Positions 9,362-16,869 of a stretch of 64,000 nt of DNA are shown in pieces. The stretch comes from Arenibacter nanhaiticus. GTDB lineage: Bacteria; Bacteroidota; Bacteroidia; Flavobacteriales; Flavobacteriaceae. Below the pieces are notes generated by a model. It had not been told where the DNA came from. It was given only the letters and a program-made list of their open reading frames with translations, and searched no databases. The stretch lies in the NCBI RefSeq assembly GCF_900141935.1, contig NZ_FQYX01000007.1:1-64000 (forward strand). The letters are read 5' to 3'. Numbering within the stretch: the first letter of the stretch is position 1; every line of letters begins with the position of its first letter. Both the position numbers and the translations under genes were made by a program.

Positions 9362-10588
9362 ATGAAAAAGTTACTTCAGATATACGAGAACAAGGCTCCT
9401 GAGATTGTTTTTAATTGGAAGGATCCTGAAACCGAAGCAGAGGGTTGGACCGTCATAAATTCGCTTCGCGGCGGTGCGGCAGGAGGAGGTACTCGTATGC
9501 GAGAGGGGTTGGACATGAATGAGGTCCTGTCCTTGGCCAAAACAATGGAGGTGAAGTTTACGGTTTCCGGCCCGCCGATTGGAGGGGCGAAATCTGGAAT
9601 TAATTTCAATCCTAATGATCCTCGTAAAAGCGGTGTTCTAAAAAGATGGTATCATGCCGTGGCCCCATTGTTAAAAAGCTATTATGGAACCGGAGGCGAT
9701 TTAAATGTCGATGAAATTCACGAAGTTATCCCTATTACGGAAGATGCAGGGGTTTGGCATCCGCAAGAGGGGGTTTTTAACGGACATTTTAAGCCCACAG
9801 AGGCCGATAAAATAAATAGGATCGGTCAATTGAGACTAGGAGTTATAAAGGTGTTGGAGAGTAATAAGTATTCTCCTTCTACCCAAAAAAAATATACGGT
9901 GGCCGATATGATTACCGGTTTTGGGGTAGCCGAAGCCGTGAAACATTTTTACGATATACACTCGGGTTCTGTGGTAGGAAAGCGTGCTATTGTACAAGGT
10001 TTTGGTAATGTGGGTGCTGCTGCGGCCTTTTATTTGTCCCAAATGGGGGCTAAGATCGTTGGGATTATCGATAGGGATGGTGGCGTAATTAAGGAAGAAG
10101 GGTTTTCTTTTGAAGAAATCACCACCTTTTACCTAAATAAAAAAGGGAATACTCTTGTAGCCAAGGATCTGATTCCTTTTAATGAAATAAATGAAAGAAT
10201 ATGGCGTTTGCCTGCAGAAATATTTGCACCATGTGCGGCTTCTAGGTTGGTGACCAAGGAACAGGTTTCTGAAATGATCGATACAGGTTTGGAAGTTATA
10301 ACATGCGGCGCTAATGTTCCGTTTGCGGATAAGGAAATATTCTTTGGGCCTATTATGGAATATACCGACGAAAGGCTGAGTTTGATTCCCGATTTTATTT
10401 CGAATTGTGGAATGGCACGTGTCTTTGCCTATTTTATGGAAGGAAGGGTTGCCATGGACGATGAAAAAATTTTTAACGATACTTCTCAAACGATAAGAGA
10501 GGCATTATTGAATATTTATAAAAATAATAGTACCAAACGTAATATTAGTAAAACAGGCTTTGAAATAGCACTCAAGCAGTTAATTTAG
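9362..10588 (+). CDS. Glu/Leu/Phe/Val dehydrogenase
   Basis: 408 residues, member of the NAD(P)-dependent amino acid dehydrogenase family, which oxidatively deaminates an amino acid to its 2-oxo acid or runs in reverse. Near the N-terminus are the glycine-rich GGAAGGGTRMREGL and the catalytic-lysine region PPIGGAKSGINF (about residues 73-84). The C-terminal half has a Rossmann dinucleotide site, VQGFGNVGAAAAFYL. Substrate choice (glutamate versus branched-chain) cannot be settled from motifs alone. It lies divergent from an acyl-CoA dehydrogenase and is followed by the remains of an antiporter gene. Confidence 0.88.
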   Translation: MKKLLQIYENKAPEIVFNWKDPETEAEGWTVINSLRGGAAGGGTRMREGLDMNEVLSLAKTMEVKFTVSGPPIGGAKSGINFNPNDPRKSGVLKRWYHAVAPLLKSYYGTGGDLNVDEIHEVIPITEDAGVWHPQEGVFNGHFKPTEADKINRIGQLRLGVIKVLESNKYSPSTQKKYTVADMITGFGVAEAVKHFYDIHSGSVVGKRAIVQGFGNVGAAAAFYLSQMGAKIVGIIDRDGGVIKEEGFSFEEITTFYLNKKGNTLVAKDLIPFNEINERIWRLPAEIFAPCAASRLVTKEQVSEMIDTGLEVITCGANVPFADKEIFFGPIMEYTDERLSLIPDFISNCGMARVFAYFMEGRVAMDDEKIFNDTSQTIREALLNIYKNNSTKRNISKTGFEIALKQLI

Positions 10589-10606
10589 TATTCGATAATC
10601 GTAGAA

Positions 10607-10878
10607 ACTTTTTTGTTTTTAGGTATTGGTTCCGCAGTGATAGATAATGTACCTTTGGTGTTGGCAAGAAGGGAAATGCTGTCTGAAGGAGTGGATGTTG
10701 CTGTTTGGGATTTCAGTGCTTCTTAAGCAGGAATAAGAGGTGTAATGTTGATTGTTGGTTCTGCTGTTGGGGTGGTATTAACAAGAATGTAAAAATAGAT
10801 ATTTTCTAATATCTTAAGGAATTGGCATGGTTGGTTTTTGCCGTTTTTTGGCGGGTTCCCTTGCTTTTGTGCTCATTA
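10607..10878 (+). pseudogene. Relic of an NhaD-type Na+/H+ antiporter (C-terminal end)
   Basis: Read in the frame beginning GGT at 10622, the DNA encodes GIGSAVIDNVPLV, then after an in-frame stop AGIRGVMLIVGSAVGVV, and after further stops NWHGWFLPFFGGF. This order matches the C-terminal part of NhaD antiporters as I know them (SAxIDNVPLVAA, then CAGTGGSxLIIGSAAGV, then a last hydrophobic segment). At least three internal stops and no start make it non-functional. Only about the last 90 codons remain; the rest of the gene is absent upstream, where the intact dehydrogenase ends. Sequence reading is direct; the family assignment is from memory of the family. Confidence 0.7.
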
Positions 10879-10885
10879 GAAAATT

Positions 10886-10898
10886 TGTGTTAAACACA
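10886..10898. promoter_or_regulatory. Palindrome upstream of exbB
   Basis: TGTGTT-A-AACACA, two perfect 6-bp arms around one base, 53 nt before exbB. It could be an operator for the energy-transduction operon; no binding protein can be named. Confidence 0.25.
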
Positions 10899-10950
10899 TA
10901 ATATAAATCGGGTAAAACCGTTAATAAGGCAACTTTAATAAAGTAAATAT

Positions 10951-11643
10951 ATGTTATTGTTTCAAGGCCTCACTCAGGAGGCAGGTATTGAGGAAGTACT
11001 GTCTGAAGAAAAGACACTTTCGGTAATTGATTTAATAGTTAATGGTGGAACAGGAAGTATTCTGATCATCACCGTATTGTTTGTAATGCTCTTTGTGGCG
11101 TTGTATATTTATTTTGAACGGATTTTTGCCATCAAGGCGGCCTCTCAGATCGATAGCAATTTTATGAACCAAATACGAGATCATATTACTAATGGAAAGC
11201 TAGAGGCGGCAAAATTGTTATGCGCTCAGACCGATTCGCCAGTGGCGAGGTTAACGGCCAAGGGAGTTTCTAGAATAGGGAAGCCTTTAGACGATATTAA
11301 TACGGCTATAGAAAATGCCGGTACCTTGGAGGTGTATAAACTAGAGAAAAACGTTAGTGTTTTAGCAACCGTAGCCGGTGCTGCCCCTATGATTGGATTT
11401 TTAGGAACCGTTATTGGTATGATTTTGGCTTTCCATGAAATGGCCTCCAGTGGTGGTCAGGCAGAGATGGGGTTACTGGCATCGGGTATTTATACGGCCA
11501 TGACAACTACGGTGGCTGGTCTTGTAGTCGGTATTATTGCGTATATAGGGTATAACCATTTGGTAAATAGAACAGATAAGGTAATTCACAAAATGGAAGC
11601 TACTGCAGTGGAGTTTTTGGACTTGTTGAACGAACCGCTATAG
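10951..11643 (+). CDS. exbB: ExbB/TolQ-family proton channel
   Basis: 230 residues with the MotA/TolQ/ExbB architecture: one membrane segment near residues 33-57, a cytoplasmic domain, then two membrane segments in the C-terminal half with the conserved stretch VAGAAPMIGFLGTVIGMI and the following AMTTTVAGLVVGIIAY. It forms the proton channel that powers TonB-dependent outer-membrane uptake. It is 10 nt upstream of exbD and the TonB-like gene follows, so the whole motor is in one operon. A short extra N-terminus precedes the first helix. Confidence 0.93.
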   Translation: MLLFQGLTQEAGIEEVLSEEKTLSVIDLIVNGGTGSILIITVLFVMLFVALYIYFERIFAIKAASQIDSNFMNQIRDHITNGKLEAAKLLCAQTDSPVARLTAKGVSRIGKPLDDINTAIENAGTLEVYKLEKNVSVLATVAGAAPMIGFLGTVIGMILAFHEMASSGGQAEMGLLASGIYTAMTTTVAGLVVGIIAYIGYNHLVNRTDKVIHKMEATAVEFLDLLNEPL

Positions 11644-11653
11644 TGGATATAAT

Positions 11654-12040
11654 ATGAAACTAAAAGGAAGAAATAAGGTTAGCCCAGATTTTAGCATGTC
11701 GTCTATGACCGACATTGTATTCTTGTTGCTTGTTTTTTTTATGTTGACCTCCAATTCTCCCAACGCTTTAGATCTATTGTTGCCAAAAGCAAAGGGGAAA
11801 TCGACCAATACACAAAATGTATCGGTAAGTATTAACGAGAAATTGGAGTATTTTGTCAATAAGGATAAGATAAATGGAGAATATTTAGAAATAGAATTAA
11901 AAAAGGCACTAAAAGGACAAGAGAAACCTACCATTATTCTAAGAGCATCGGAGAGTATAGCATTAAAAGAGGCCGTGAATGTTATGGATATTGCTAATAG
12001 GAATAATTATAAAGTAATTTTGGCCGTGCGACCTAACTAA
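11654..12040 (+). CDS. exbD: ExbD/TolR-family protein
   Basis: 128 residues, the usual ExbD size. A basic cytoplasmic N-terminus (MKLKGRNKVSPDFSM) precedes SSMTDIVFLLLVFFMLTS, the single membrane helix that carries the proton-carrying Asp of the family (the D in MTDIVF). The remainder is the periplasmic domain. It is in tandem with exbB and overlaps the next start by one base (TAATG), indicating translational coupling within the exbB-exbD-tonB operon. Confidence 0.93.
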   Translation: MKLKGRNKVSPDFSMSSMTDIVFLLLVFFMLTSNSPNALDLLLPKAKGKSTNTQNVSVSINEKLEYFVNKDKINGEYLEIELKKALKGQEKPTIILRASESIALKEAVNVMDIANRNNYKVILAVRPN

Positions 12041-12939
12041 TGTCATTATTAGATACCCCTTACAAGAAAAAATCCTTTACCCTTACAACTTTGTTGTTAA
12101 GTGTGCTGTTGCTATTGCTTTTTTATGTGGGACTCAGTTATATGGACCCACCGATAGAAAAGGGTATTTCTATTAATTTTGGAACTACCGAATTTGGAAG
12201 TGGAAGGGTGCAGCCTAAAGAAAAGATAAAATCCGAACCTGTAAATACACCGCCAAAAGAAACTGCCGTTCAAGAAACGAAAGTAGAAAAGGTAGTAGAA
12301 AAAATTCCTGAAGAAAAGATAGCGAAAGATGCCCCTACGGAAAAACTGTTGACGCAAGAAAATGAGGAGTCTGTGCTTATAAAACAACAGCAAGAAGAGA
12401 AACGAAAAGCCGAGGAAGCAGTTAATAAGGCAAAGGCCCAGGCCGAAAAGCTGGCCCAAGAAAAAAAGGCTGCAGAAGAAAAATTAAAAAAGGAACAAGA
12501 GGCTAAAAAGAGCAAGCTCGATGCCTTGATAGGAGGTATTAATAAGGCCGAAGGAACTACAGCCGGTGGCGAAGGAGACGATAAACGGGCCGGTGACAAA
12601 GGGAGACAAGACGGAGATCCGTATGCTACCAGTTATTACGGAGCCCCAGGCACGGGTAGTGGATCGGCAGGTTATGGTCTCAGTGGTAGGTCCTTGGTCA
12701 ATAAGGGCAAGGTGGTACAGGAGTGCAACGAAGAAGGTAGGGTAGTAGTGAAAATTATAGTCGATAAAAACGGTAATGTGGTAAGTGCAGTGCCAGGAAT
12801 GAAAGGGACTACCAATAACCATCCTTGTTTGTTGGAGCCCGCAAAGAAAACAGCCTTTTTACATAAGTGGAATTTGGATACCAATGCGCCTAACCAACAG
12901 GTAGGATTTGTAGTGGTGAATTTTAAACTTGGAGAATAA
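12040..12939 (+). CDS. TonB-like energy transducer
   Basis: 299 residues. One N-terminal membrane anchor (about 15-30) is followed by a long Lys/Glu/Ala-rich region (about 60-165, coiled-coil-like, periplasm-spanning) and a Gly/Ser-rich linker. The C-terminal domain has GRVVVKIIVDKNGNVVSAV and the ending VVVNFKL, as in TonB C-terminal domains. It should transmit energy from ExbB-ExbD to outer-membrane receptors such as the SusC protein at the end of this window. Its exbBD context supports the role. The C-terminal motif is degenerate compared with classical TonB, so TolA-like function is an alternative. Confidence 0.82.
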   Translation: MSLLDTPYKKKSFTLTTLLLSVLLLLLFYVGLSYMDPPIEKGISINFGTTEFGSGRVQPKEKIKSEPVNTPPKETAVQETKVEKVVEKIPEEKIAKDAPTEKLLTQENEESVLIKQQQEEKRKAEEAVNKAKAQAEKLAQEKKAAEEKLKKEQEAKKSKLDALIGGINKAEGTTAGGEGDDKRAGDKGRQDGDPYATSYYGAPGTGSGSAGYGLSGRSLVNKGKVVQECNEEGRVVVKIIVDKNGNVVSAVPGMKGTTNNHPCLLEPAKKTAFLHKWNLDTNAPNQQVGFVVVNFKLGE

Positions 12940-13060
12940 ATTCTTTCTATACATTTTTTAAAGCAGTATACTACACACAAGTACTTAGTTCTCTATACCC
13001 AAAAACAAGAGGGTTAAATGAGATAATATTTTTAATTCTAAAAAAAAAAGGTTCGTCAAA

Positions 13061-14272
13061 ATGACCTATCAGGAGACTCTGGATTGGATGTTTAGCCAAC
13101 TTCCAATGTACCAGCAAAACGGAAATTCGGCTTATAAGGCCAAATTAGATAATATTTACGCGCTCAGTTCTTATTTGGGAAATCCCGAAAGAAAATTCAA
13201 AAGTATTCATGTGGCAGGGACCAATGGCAAGGGTTCTAGTAGCCATATGTTGGCTTCCATATTGCAAGAGGCTGGATACTCCGTAGGTTTATATACCTCA
13301 CCGCATTTAAAAGATTTTAGGGAGCGTATACGAATTAATGGTGTTCCGGTTTCGGAAGATTTTGTCGTAGATTTTATAAAGGACAATAAATTGTTTTTTG
13401 AAGCGCATCGTTTGTCGTTTTTTGAAATGACCGTCGGAATGGCTTTTGATTATTTTGTTAAGGAAAATGTCGATATAGCGATTATAGAAGTCGGATTGGG
13501 AGGGCGATTGGACTCTACTAATATCATTACTCCAGAAGTTTCCCTAATTACGAATATCGGTTACGATCACGTAGAGTTATTGGGAGATACCATCGAGAAA
13601 ATTGCTTTTGAGAAAGCGGGAATTATTAAGGAAGGTGTTCCAGTAGTTATCAGTGAACTTCAAAAAGAAACAGCGGCAGTATTTAGTACTGTAGCCCATG
13701 AAAATAAGGCTAAAATCATTTTTGGTAGTGAAGTAACTCCTGCTAAGTATAAAACCTCTTTGTTGGGGAATTATCAGTCTAAAAACATCAAGGGGGTTGT
13801 TGCGGCTATAAAGGAATTAAAAGGTTTTGAGGTGCGGGAAAGTCATATTCGCGATGGATTGCTGAATGTGGTAAAAAATACCGGCCTTTTGGGGCGTTGG
13901 CAGCTTGTAGGGAAAGAGCCGACAGTAGTTTGTGATACGGCTCACAATACTGAAGGCCTGACAATAGTCATGGAACAATTAAAACAACAACAATACGGGA
14001 ACTTACATATGGTCTTGGGATTTGTAAAGGAGAAGGACTTAGAACGAGTTTTTCCTCTTTTTCCAAAAAATGCCACCTATTACTTTTGTAAACCAAATAT
14101 TTTAAGGGGACTAGATGAAACTGTGTTAAAGTCCCATGCCAATGAGCTAGGCTTGGTTGGGAGGAGTTATAATTCTGTAAATGAGGCGCTTGAAGCGGCA
14201 AAAAAAGCTGCTGATAAAGACGATTTTATTTATGTTGGTGGGAGTACTTTTGTGGTAGCAGAAATTATTTAA
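13061..14272 (+). CDS. folC: Folylpolyglutamate / dihydrofolate synthase
   Basis: 403 residues of the Mur-ligase superfamily. The ATP loop GTNGKGS is at 53-59, followed by GLYTSPHLKDFRERIRING, a signature of FolC. The ATP-grasp-like central part has IIEVGLGGRLDSTN and NIGYDHVELLG, also typical. It adds glutamate to (dihydro)pteroate or folates in the cytoplasm. It is 121 nt downstream of the tonB gene and immediately upstream of the tRNA-Val promoter. Confidence 0.94.
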   Translation: MTYQETLDWMFSQLPMYQQNGNSAYKAKLDNIYALSSYLGNPERKFKSIHVAGTNGKGSSSHMLASILQEAGYSVGLYTSPHLKDFRERIRINGVPVSEDFVVDFIKDNKLFFEAHRLSFFEMTVGMAFDYFVKENVDIAIIEVGLGGRLDSTNIITPEVSLITNIGYDHVELLGDTIEKIAFEKAGIIKEGVPVVISELQKETAAVFSTVAHENKAKIIFGSEVTPAKYKTSLLGNYQSKNIKGVVAAIKELKGFEVRESHIRDGLLNVVKNTGLLGRWQLVGKEPTVVCDTAHNTEGLTIVMEQLKQQQYGNLHMVLGFVKEKDLERVFPLFPKNATYYFCKPNILRGLDETVLKSHANELGLVGRSYNSVNEALEAAKKAADKDDFIYVGGSTFVVAEII

Positions 14273-14290
14273 TTTTTTTTTCGATTTTAT

Positions 14291-14321
14291 TTTGGTGAAA
14301 CGAAAAACAAGCTTACATTTG
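14291..14321 (+). promoter_or_regulatory. tRNA-Val promoter
   Basis: TTTG (14291-14294), 19-base spacer, TACATTTG (14314-14321): a perfect match to the Bacteroidota primary-sigma consensus TTTG-N19-TAnnTTTG. It sits 45 nt upstream of the first tRNA-Val gene. Confidence 0.8.
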
Positions 14322-14366
14322 CACTCGCAACGCGGTTATAGCAACTGAATTGCACTCCTCGAAAGA

Positions 14367-14441
14367 GGGCTCTTAGCTCAGTTGGTTCAGAGCACCTGCC
14401 TTACAAGCAGGGGGTCACTGGTTCGAATCCAGTAGGGCCCA
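14367..14441 (+). tRNA. tRNA-Val (anticodon TAC)
   Basis: 75 nt clover-leaf: acceptor GGGCTCT/AGGGCCC (one T-G pair), D arm TAGCTCAGTTGGTTCAGAGC, anticodon arm CCTGC-CTTACAA-GCAGG with anticodon TAC, T arm ACTGGTTCGAATCCAGT and discriminator A. CCA is not encoded. An identical copy follows 155 bases further on. Confidence 0.95.
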
Positions 14442-14451
14442 CGATAAGAAG

Positions 14452-14487
14452 GAAGCTTCTAGGTAAAATTGGAAGCTTCTTTTTATC
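14452..14487 (+). terminator. Hairpin after first tRNA-Val
   Basis: Two copies of GAAGCTTC can pair with each other (the motif is self-complementary) and a T run follows. It may terminate or merely separate the two tRNA transcripts. Confidence 0.45.
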
Positions 14488-14521
14488 AAAGTCGAAAGAC
14501 TGAAATACAATCCTCGAGAGA

Positions 14522-14596
14522 GGGCTCTTAGCTCAGTTGGTTCAGAGCACCTGCCTTACAAGCAGGGGGTCACTGGTTCGAATCCAGTAGGGCCCA
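14522..14596 (+). tRNA. tRNA-Val (anticodon TAC), second copy
   Basis: Identical in sequence to the copy at 14367-14441, including anticodon TAC and discriminator A. The duplication includes a few flanking bases (TCCTCGA-AGAGGGCTC, one base different), indicating a recent tandem duplication of the gene with its leader. Confidence 0.95.
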
Positions 14597-14605
14597 CAGT
14601 AGTAG

Positions 14606-14638
14606 AAAAGGCTTCCAAGAAATTGGAAGCCTTTTTTT
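14606..14638 (+). terminator. Terminator of the tRNA-Val (TAC) transcript
   Basis: Perfect 13-bp hairpin AAAAGGCTTCCAA-GAAA-TTGGAAGCCTTTT followed by more Ts, ten bases after the second tRNA gene. Confidence 0.85.
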
Positions 14639-14681
14639 GTTATTATACCTTATTTCTGGAATGAGGTTGTAAAATATAGAC

Positions 14682-14734
14682 GGATCAAGAACAATTGTTG
14701 TGTTTATGGATCAAGTCCAAAATCTGGGTTTTTA
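14682..14734. repeat. Two degenerate IS-end repeats
   Basis: GGATCAAGAACAATTGTTGT at 14682 and GGATCAAGTCCAAAATCTGG at 14708 are decayed forms of the IS-end motif GGATCATGACCAA...TTGTGTTTATG that occurs intact just downstream. Confidence 0.5.
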
Positions 14735-14735
14735 C

Positions 14736-14785
14736 GGATCATGACCAAAAGTTGTGTTTATGCAAAAATATTTGAGAGTCTAATC
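14736..14785. repeat. 50-bp direct repeat, copy 1 (IS right end)
   Basis: Identical over 50 bases to 15017-15066. On the minus strand the inner part reads IRLSNIFA-stop, which is how transposases of the ISL3/ISAon1 type end, followed by the presumed element terminus TTGGTCATGATCC. Confidence 0.75.
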
Positions 14786-15016
14786 GGATCATGACCAATT
14801 GTTGTGTTTATGCAAAAATTGTGGTTAATCTATAAAGGAAGAATTCTACATTTTTCACCCCTCTGAACTGTGCCCTGAACGCTTTAATTTTTGCATTGAA
14901 TGATTCTGCCGAGGCATTCGTACTTTTATTTATAAAATAGTTCAGGATAGTTCTGTAATTAACGCTGATACTGTTAGCCACTGTTTGGAAGCTTTTAAAG
15001 CCCGAAGCCTCTACGT
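14786..15016 (-). pseudogene. ISL3-family transposase, C-terminal remnant
   Basis: A minus-strand frame (stop at 14808) encodes about 67 residues resembling the C-terminus of ISL3-family (ISAon1-group) transposases: TILNYFINKSTNASAESFNA, then KIKAFRAQFRGV and FFLYRLTTIFA at the end. The rest of the transposase, including most of the DDE domain, is absent; homology stops where the 50-bp repeat copy 2 begins. The apparent Met residues at the start of the frame come from that repeat, not from a real start. The terminus GGATCATGACCAA at 14786 is the right end of this copy. Confidence 0.75.
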
Positions 15017-15066
15017 GGATCATGACCAAAAGTTGTGTTTATGCAAAAATATTTGAGAGTCTAATC
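15017..15066. repeat. 50-bp direct repeat, copy 2 (IS right end)
   Basis: Perfect second copy of 14736-14785. The two copies bracket the transposase remnant in the same orientation. Confidence 0.75.
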
Positions 15067-15110
15067 CATACAATTTTGTTAGATTTAATTAATATCAGGC
15101 TAATGTTTTA

Positions 15111-15139
15111 TTGAGACTTGTGTTAACTTCGTATGTTTG
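15111..15139 (+). promoter_or_regulatory. Arylsulfatase promoter
   Basis: TTG (15111-15113), 18-base spacer, TATGTTTG (15132-15139), which fits the Bacteroidota consensus. Initiation near 15145 would give a leader of about 15 nt before the ATG at 15160. Confidence 0.6.
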
Positions 15140-15159
15140 GTTAATTAAAACTAGAGTAA

Positions 15160-16644
15160 ATGAATATTAAAAGTGTTAGTGTCCTAATGGCTATTGCTGC
15201 TTTAGGGCTTGTTTCCTGTAATTTTTTAAGTAATAAGTCTACTGTTGCCCAAGATAGAAGTATATCATCTACCGATGCGGTAAGGGTAGATAAGCCGAAT
15301 ATTATTTATATTCTGGCCGATGACTTAGGGTATGGCGATCTCGGTATTTATGGACAAGAGAAATTTGAGACTCCAAATATCGATAAATTGGCTGCTGAGG
15401 GTATGTTGTTTTCTCAACATTATTCCGGTAGCACCGTTTGTGCTCCTTCTAGATCTGCATTGATGACAGGGATGCATACAGGACATACGGTGGTAAGAGG
15501 GAATTATGAAATTAATCCAGAAGGACAATACCCGATTCCGGATGATACTTACACGATAGCCGAGCTTTTAAAAGAAGCAGGGTATACCACAGGTGCTTTT
15601 GGAAAATGGGGTCTTGGTTACCCTGGTTCTGAAGGAGATCCAAATTACCAAGGATTTGATACTTTCTACGGCTATAATTGCCAAATGATTGGGCATAATT
15701 ATTACCCCTACCATTTATGGTCAAATCAGGATTCTATTGTCTTGCCTGCAAATTCTGGTTTTAATAAGGGAACCTATGCACCGACTCTTATTCATGAAAA
15801 AACCATAGCGTTTATAGAAGAGAATAAAGACACTCCTTTCTTTGCTTATGTGCCCTCTATAATTCCGCATGCCGAATTGGTAGTGCCAGAGGATGTTCAC
15901 AATAAGTTTAGTGGGAAATTTGCCCCTGAAAAACCATACAAGGGTGTGGATAGTGGTCGTGGTTATAAAATTGGAGGATATGGTTCACAACCGGAGCCTA
16001 GGGCGGCTTTTGCAGCTATGATTACCTTGTTGGATGAGCAGGTAGGTGAAATTATGAAGAAGGTAGAGGATTTGGGGATCGCAGACAATACCATTATTAT
16101 TTTTGCTTCCGATAACGGTCCTCATAAAGAAGGTGGTGCAGATCCCGATTATTTTAATAGCAATGCCTCTTTAAAAGGGTATAAGAGAGATTTATACGAA
16201 GGTGGAATTCGTGTTCCAATGATTGTTAAATGGCCAGGGAAAATTAAAGAAGGTTCTAAAACGTCACATGTATCGGCTTTCTGGGATGTATTTCCAACAG
16301 TCGTGGAAATTACAGGGCAGAAAAAGAAAAATGGTTTAGATGGTATTTCTTTTTTACCAACTTTATTGGGGAATGAAGATCAACAACAAGCGCATGAATA
16401 TCTGTATTGGGAATTTCATGAGTTAGGTGGAAGACAGGCAGTTAGAATGGGAGATTGGAAGGCTGTAAAGTATAATGTATTGAAAAATCCTTCTGCAAAA
16501 CTAGAACTATATGATCTTTCCAAGGATGTGAAGGAAGAAAATAATGTAGCGGACGAGCACCCTGAAATTGTTGAAGAGATAGAAAAAATACTCCGTGAGG
16601 CAAGAACCCCTTCTGAGGTGTTTAGTTTTGGAAACTCTGAATAA
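15160..16644 (+). CDS. Arylsulfatase, lipoprotein
   Basis: 494 residues of the formylglycine-dependent S1 sulfatase family. A signal peptide with lipobox LVSC (Cys20) predicts membrane anchoring. NIIYILADDLGYGDLG (about 47-62) supplies the metal-binding Asp pair (54-55). CAPSRSALMTG has Cys94 in the C-x-P-x-R motif that is oxidised to formylglycine. GKWGLG and ASDNGPHKEGG are further active-site motifs. It should hydrolyse sulfate esters, plausibly of marine polysaccharides, but the substrate cannot be told. It needs a maturase that is not seen here; GldJ further on has the FGE fold but is not known as an enzyme. Flanking IS debris and tRNA genes suggest acquisition. Confidence 0.92.
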   Translation: MNIKSVSVLMAIAALGLVSCNFLSNKSTVAQDRSISSTDAVRVDKPNIIYILADDLGYGDLGIYGQEKFETPNIDKLAAEGMLFSQHYSGSTVCAPSRSALMTGMHTGHTVVRGNYEINPEGQYPIPDDTYTIAELLKEAGYTTGAFGKWGLGYPGSEGDPNYQGFDTFYGYNCQMIGHNYYPYHLWSNQDSIVLPANSGFNKGTYAPTLIHEKTIAFIEENKDTPFFAYVPSIIPHAELVVPEDVHNKFSGKFAPEKPYKGVDSGRGYKIGGYGSQPEPRAAFAAMITLLDEQVGEIMKKVEDLGIADNTIIIFASDNGPHKEGGADPDYFNSNASLKGYKRDLYEGGIRVPMIVKWPGKIKEGSKTSHVSAFWDVFPTVVEITGQKKKNGLDGISFLPTLLGNEDQQQAHEYLYWEFHELGGRQAVRMGDWKAVKYNVLKNPSAKLELYDLSKDVKEENNVADEHPEIVEEIEKILREARTPSEVFSFGNSE

Positions 16645-16683
16645 AATTTGGTTTGCAACTATGGGTAACGGTTAGAATGTAAT

Positions 16684-16732
16684 AGTAACTGTCTAATTTT
16701 TTTGAAAAGAATTTTAGACAGTTACTTTATTT
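16684..16732 (+). terminator. Arylsulfatase terminator
   Basis: Perfect 13-bp stem AGTAACTGTCTAA (16684-16696) / TTAGACAGTTACT (16714-16726), followed by TTATTTT, 40 nt after the stop codon. Confidence 0.75.
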
Positions 16733-16737
16733 TAATG

Positions 16738-16745
16738 TATGTTTG
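16738..16745 (+). promoter_or_regulatory. tRNA-Val (GAC) promoter -7 box
   Basis: TATGTTTG matches TAnnTTTG and lies 18 nt before the tRNA. Only a weak TTTA is found near the -33 position. Confidence 0.5.
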
Positions 16746-16763
16746 TTGCGGTAATAATTTAAT

Positions 16764-16838
16764 GGGGTATTAGCTCAGTTGGTTTAGAGCGCTGCCTTGA
16801 CAGGGCAGAGGTCACTGGTTCGAATCCAGTATGTCCCA
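16764..16838 (+). tRNA. tRNA-Val (anticodon GAC)
   Basis: 75 nt: acceptor GGGGTAT/ATGTCCC with two G-T pairs, anticodon arm CTGCC-TTGACAG-GGCAG giving anticodon GAC, T arm identical to that of the TAC copies, discriminator A. CCA is not encoded. It is the third valine tRNA in 2.5 kb. Confidence 0.93.
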
Positions 16839-16869
16839 CTACAGTAATTTTCTTTCTTACTGCTTTCTA

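Noticed and set aside
12112-12822. Several minus-strand frames over the tonB-like gene
   Set aside because: They come from the Lys/Glu-rich codons of the real gene and give Phe/Leu/Ser-rich nonsense.
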